Part shown: positions 7,451 through 8,062 of the stretch, one piece after another | Position numbering within the stretch: position 1 is the first letter of the stretch | How the letters are laid out: every line of letters starts with the position of its first letter | From: Candidatus Omnitrophota bacterium | GTDB taxonomy: Bacteria > Omnitrophota > Gorgyraeia > B26-G9 | Length of the DNA stretch: 8,062 nucleotides | Assembly: GCA_023136735.1 (NCBI GenBank) | Contig: JAGLQQ010000208.1 | Location: 1-8,062, forward strand | Direction of reading: 5' to 3' | Position numbers and translations under genes: made by a program | Notes under the pieces: model-generated | Told to the model about the DNA's origin: nothing | The model's database searches: none | Seen by the model: only the letters and a program-made list of their open reading frames with translations

Positions 7451-7515
7451 ACCCGGAATTTACATTGTGGTGCAGCGAATAGCACTAACCCGGATATTTC
7501 ATGAATAATATGAAA

Positions 7516-7758
7516 TGTTCACCCTTTCCCACACGTGATTTAAGGGCAAAAGACAGACCTAGGACCCTAAGGGGCAATAGTTTCAAAATCTGGCTTACTG
7601 ACGGTAAGGTAACTTGTGAGGCCTTGGGCAGTAAGTTTACTGATATTGACATAACTGATATAAACAGCGGATTTTCCGTTGTATATTCTCCCTCTATAAA
7701 TGATTGGCAGGGTATTAATACTATTCAGTTAAAACTCAAAGATCTGCAATTTTCCTGA
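7516..7758 (+). pseudogene. recJ: 5'-truncated second copy of the recJ 3' end (direct repeat copy B)
   Basis: This fragment matches the last part of RecJ (residues 473-561 of the intact protein) in the same orientation and ends at the same stop. It keeps C-S-P-F (against C-A-P-F), lacks nine residues (27 bases, in frame) that hold the G-R-G-N-P motif, and then aligns without gaps. An ATG at 7501 opens an 85-codon frame through it, but no ribosome binding site precedes that ATG, an in-frame stop lies at 7486-7488, and the fragment has no catalytic domain. I treat it as a remnant, although a small translated peptide cannot be excluded. Changes against copy A are overwhelmingly synonymous, so it evolved as a working recJ until recently. 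Confidence 0.9.
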
Positions 7759-7780
7759 AAAATATTTTTCCTCATTTGAA

Positions 7781-7812
7781 TACCTCGTGGGCTTGCCCCG
7801 AGGTAGTTTATT
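7781..7812. repeat. REP-like palindrome after the recJ fragment, possible terminator
   Basis: ACCTCG-T-GGG-CTTG-CCC-CGAGGT (7782-7804) forms a nine-pair stem with one bulged T and the CTTG loop, followed by the T-rich TAGTTTATTTTT. It begins 24 bases after the stop of the recJ fragment, where it could end transcription of the large gene and fragment together. Stem, loop and tail match the element at 3840-3868. The intact recJ has no such hairpin directly after its stop, so this may be the original downstream neighbour of recJ. Confidence 0.65.
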
Positions 7813-8062
7813 TTTAACTTGCAAATCATTAAGTTATAGTAATCTATTCAACTTAAGTTCAGAATAACCCTAAAAAAGTGCTGAATTTATTTTGTGGAAT
7901 AGTTGTCGATCATTCGATTTGATCTTATGTAGTTTTCTGATTTATCCGCAATACTAAACTTCTAACCTTAAATAATATAAAATGTTATACTCATTTCAAG
8001 GGATATCGTCTGCTTAGAAAATTATTGATTTTTGTCTTGATAATAGTTATACTAAAAATACT
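7813..8062 (+). other. AT-rich region with a possible gene start at the right edge
   Basis: Most of this stretch shows no gene or RNA. It includes a short inverted repeat, GATCA (7908-7912)/TGATC (7920-7924). Near the edge, TATACT (7986-7991) could be a -10 box, though no good -35 lies upstream, and AAGGGA (7998-8003) could be a ribosome binding site. Six bases later the frame from CTG at 8010 reads L-L-R-K-L-L-I-F-V-L-I-I-V-I-L-K-I to the window end, which resembles an N-terminal signal anchor. A CTG start is rare and an in-frame TTG at 8025 is the alternative, so the gene is only suggested. Confidence 0.3.

Noticed and set aside
7449..7499. Short direct repeat AACCCGGA(T)ATTT/AACCCGGAATTT flanking about 26 bases
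   Set aside because: It is too short to be called a target-site duplication or element boundary without comparison to an empty site.

Overview
The window is AT-rich bacterial DNA with every confident gene on the + strand. A Gram-negative (diderm) host is implied by a signal-peptide-bearing beta-barrel protein ending in an aromatic residue. A very large secreted helical-repeat protein with a short T-L-S-P-Q segment just after its signal peptide recalls proteins I associate with uncultured Omnitrophota (candidate phylum OP3). That placement is an impression from style and composition, not a demonstrated assignment.

Layout. Bases 1-132 are an open frame running in from the left edge, probably the tail of an unidentified gene. 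At 160-843 lies an outer-membrane-like beta-barrel protein, followed 11 bases later (855-1523) by a multi-pass membrane methyltransferase of the isoprenylcysteine/phospholipid methyltransferase type; these look co-transcribed. A 221-base gap holds a perfect 15-bp stem-loop (1587-1625). Next comes a complete recJ (1745-3430), the single-strand-specific 5'-3' DNA exonuclease of recombination and repair. A 666-base non-coding stretch (3431-4096) follows. It contains a strong sigma70-like promoter overlapped by a small palindrome, a nested stem-loop, two REP-like palindromes and a second promoter close to the next gene. That gene (4097-7450) encodes a 1117-residue secreted protein predicted to be an alpha-helical HEAT-like solenoid.

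The notable feature is just after it. At 7516-7758 there is a second, 5'-truncated copy of the end of recJ, in the same orientation, ending at the same stop codon and followed by another REP-like hairpin. The large secreted-protein gene therefore sits between two direct copies of the recJ 3' end. From the codon at 3209 to the stop, the copies differ at 20 of 222 bases. Eighteen of the changes are synonymous and two are Lys-to-Arg, and the differences are heavily concentrated at the 5' end of the repeat. Both copies therefore appear to have evolved as functional recJ before being brought together. This fits acquisition of the large gene by homologous recombination at recJ, for example single-crossover integration of DNA carrying a recJ fragment, better than decay of an old local duplication.

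The last ~300 bases hold the REP-like hairpin, little else recognisable, and possibly the first codons of another membrane-anchored protein at the right edge. I see no tRNA, rRNA, CRISPR array, transposase or integrase. I do not see a complete, clearly new multi-gene system; the strongest candidate for follow-up is the recJ-flanked cassette with its structured upstream region.
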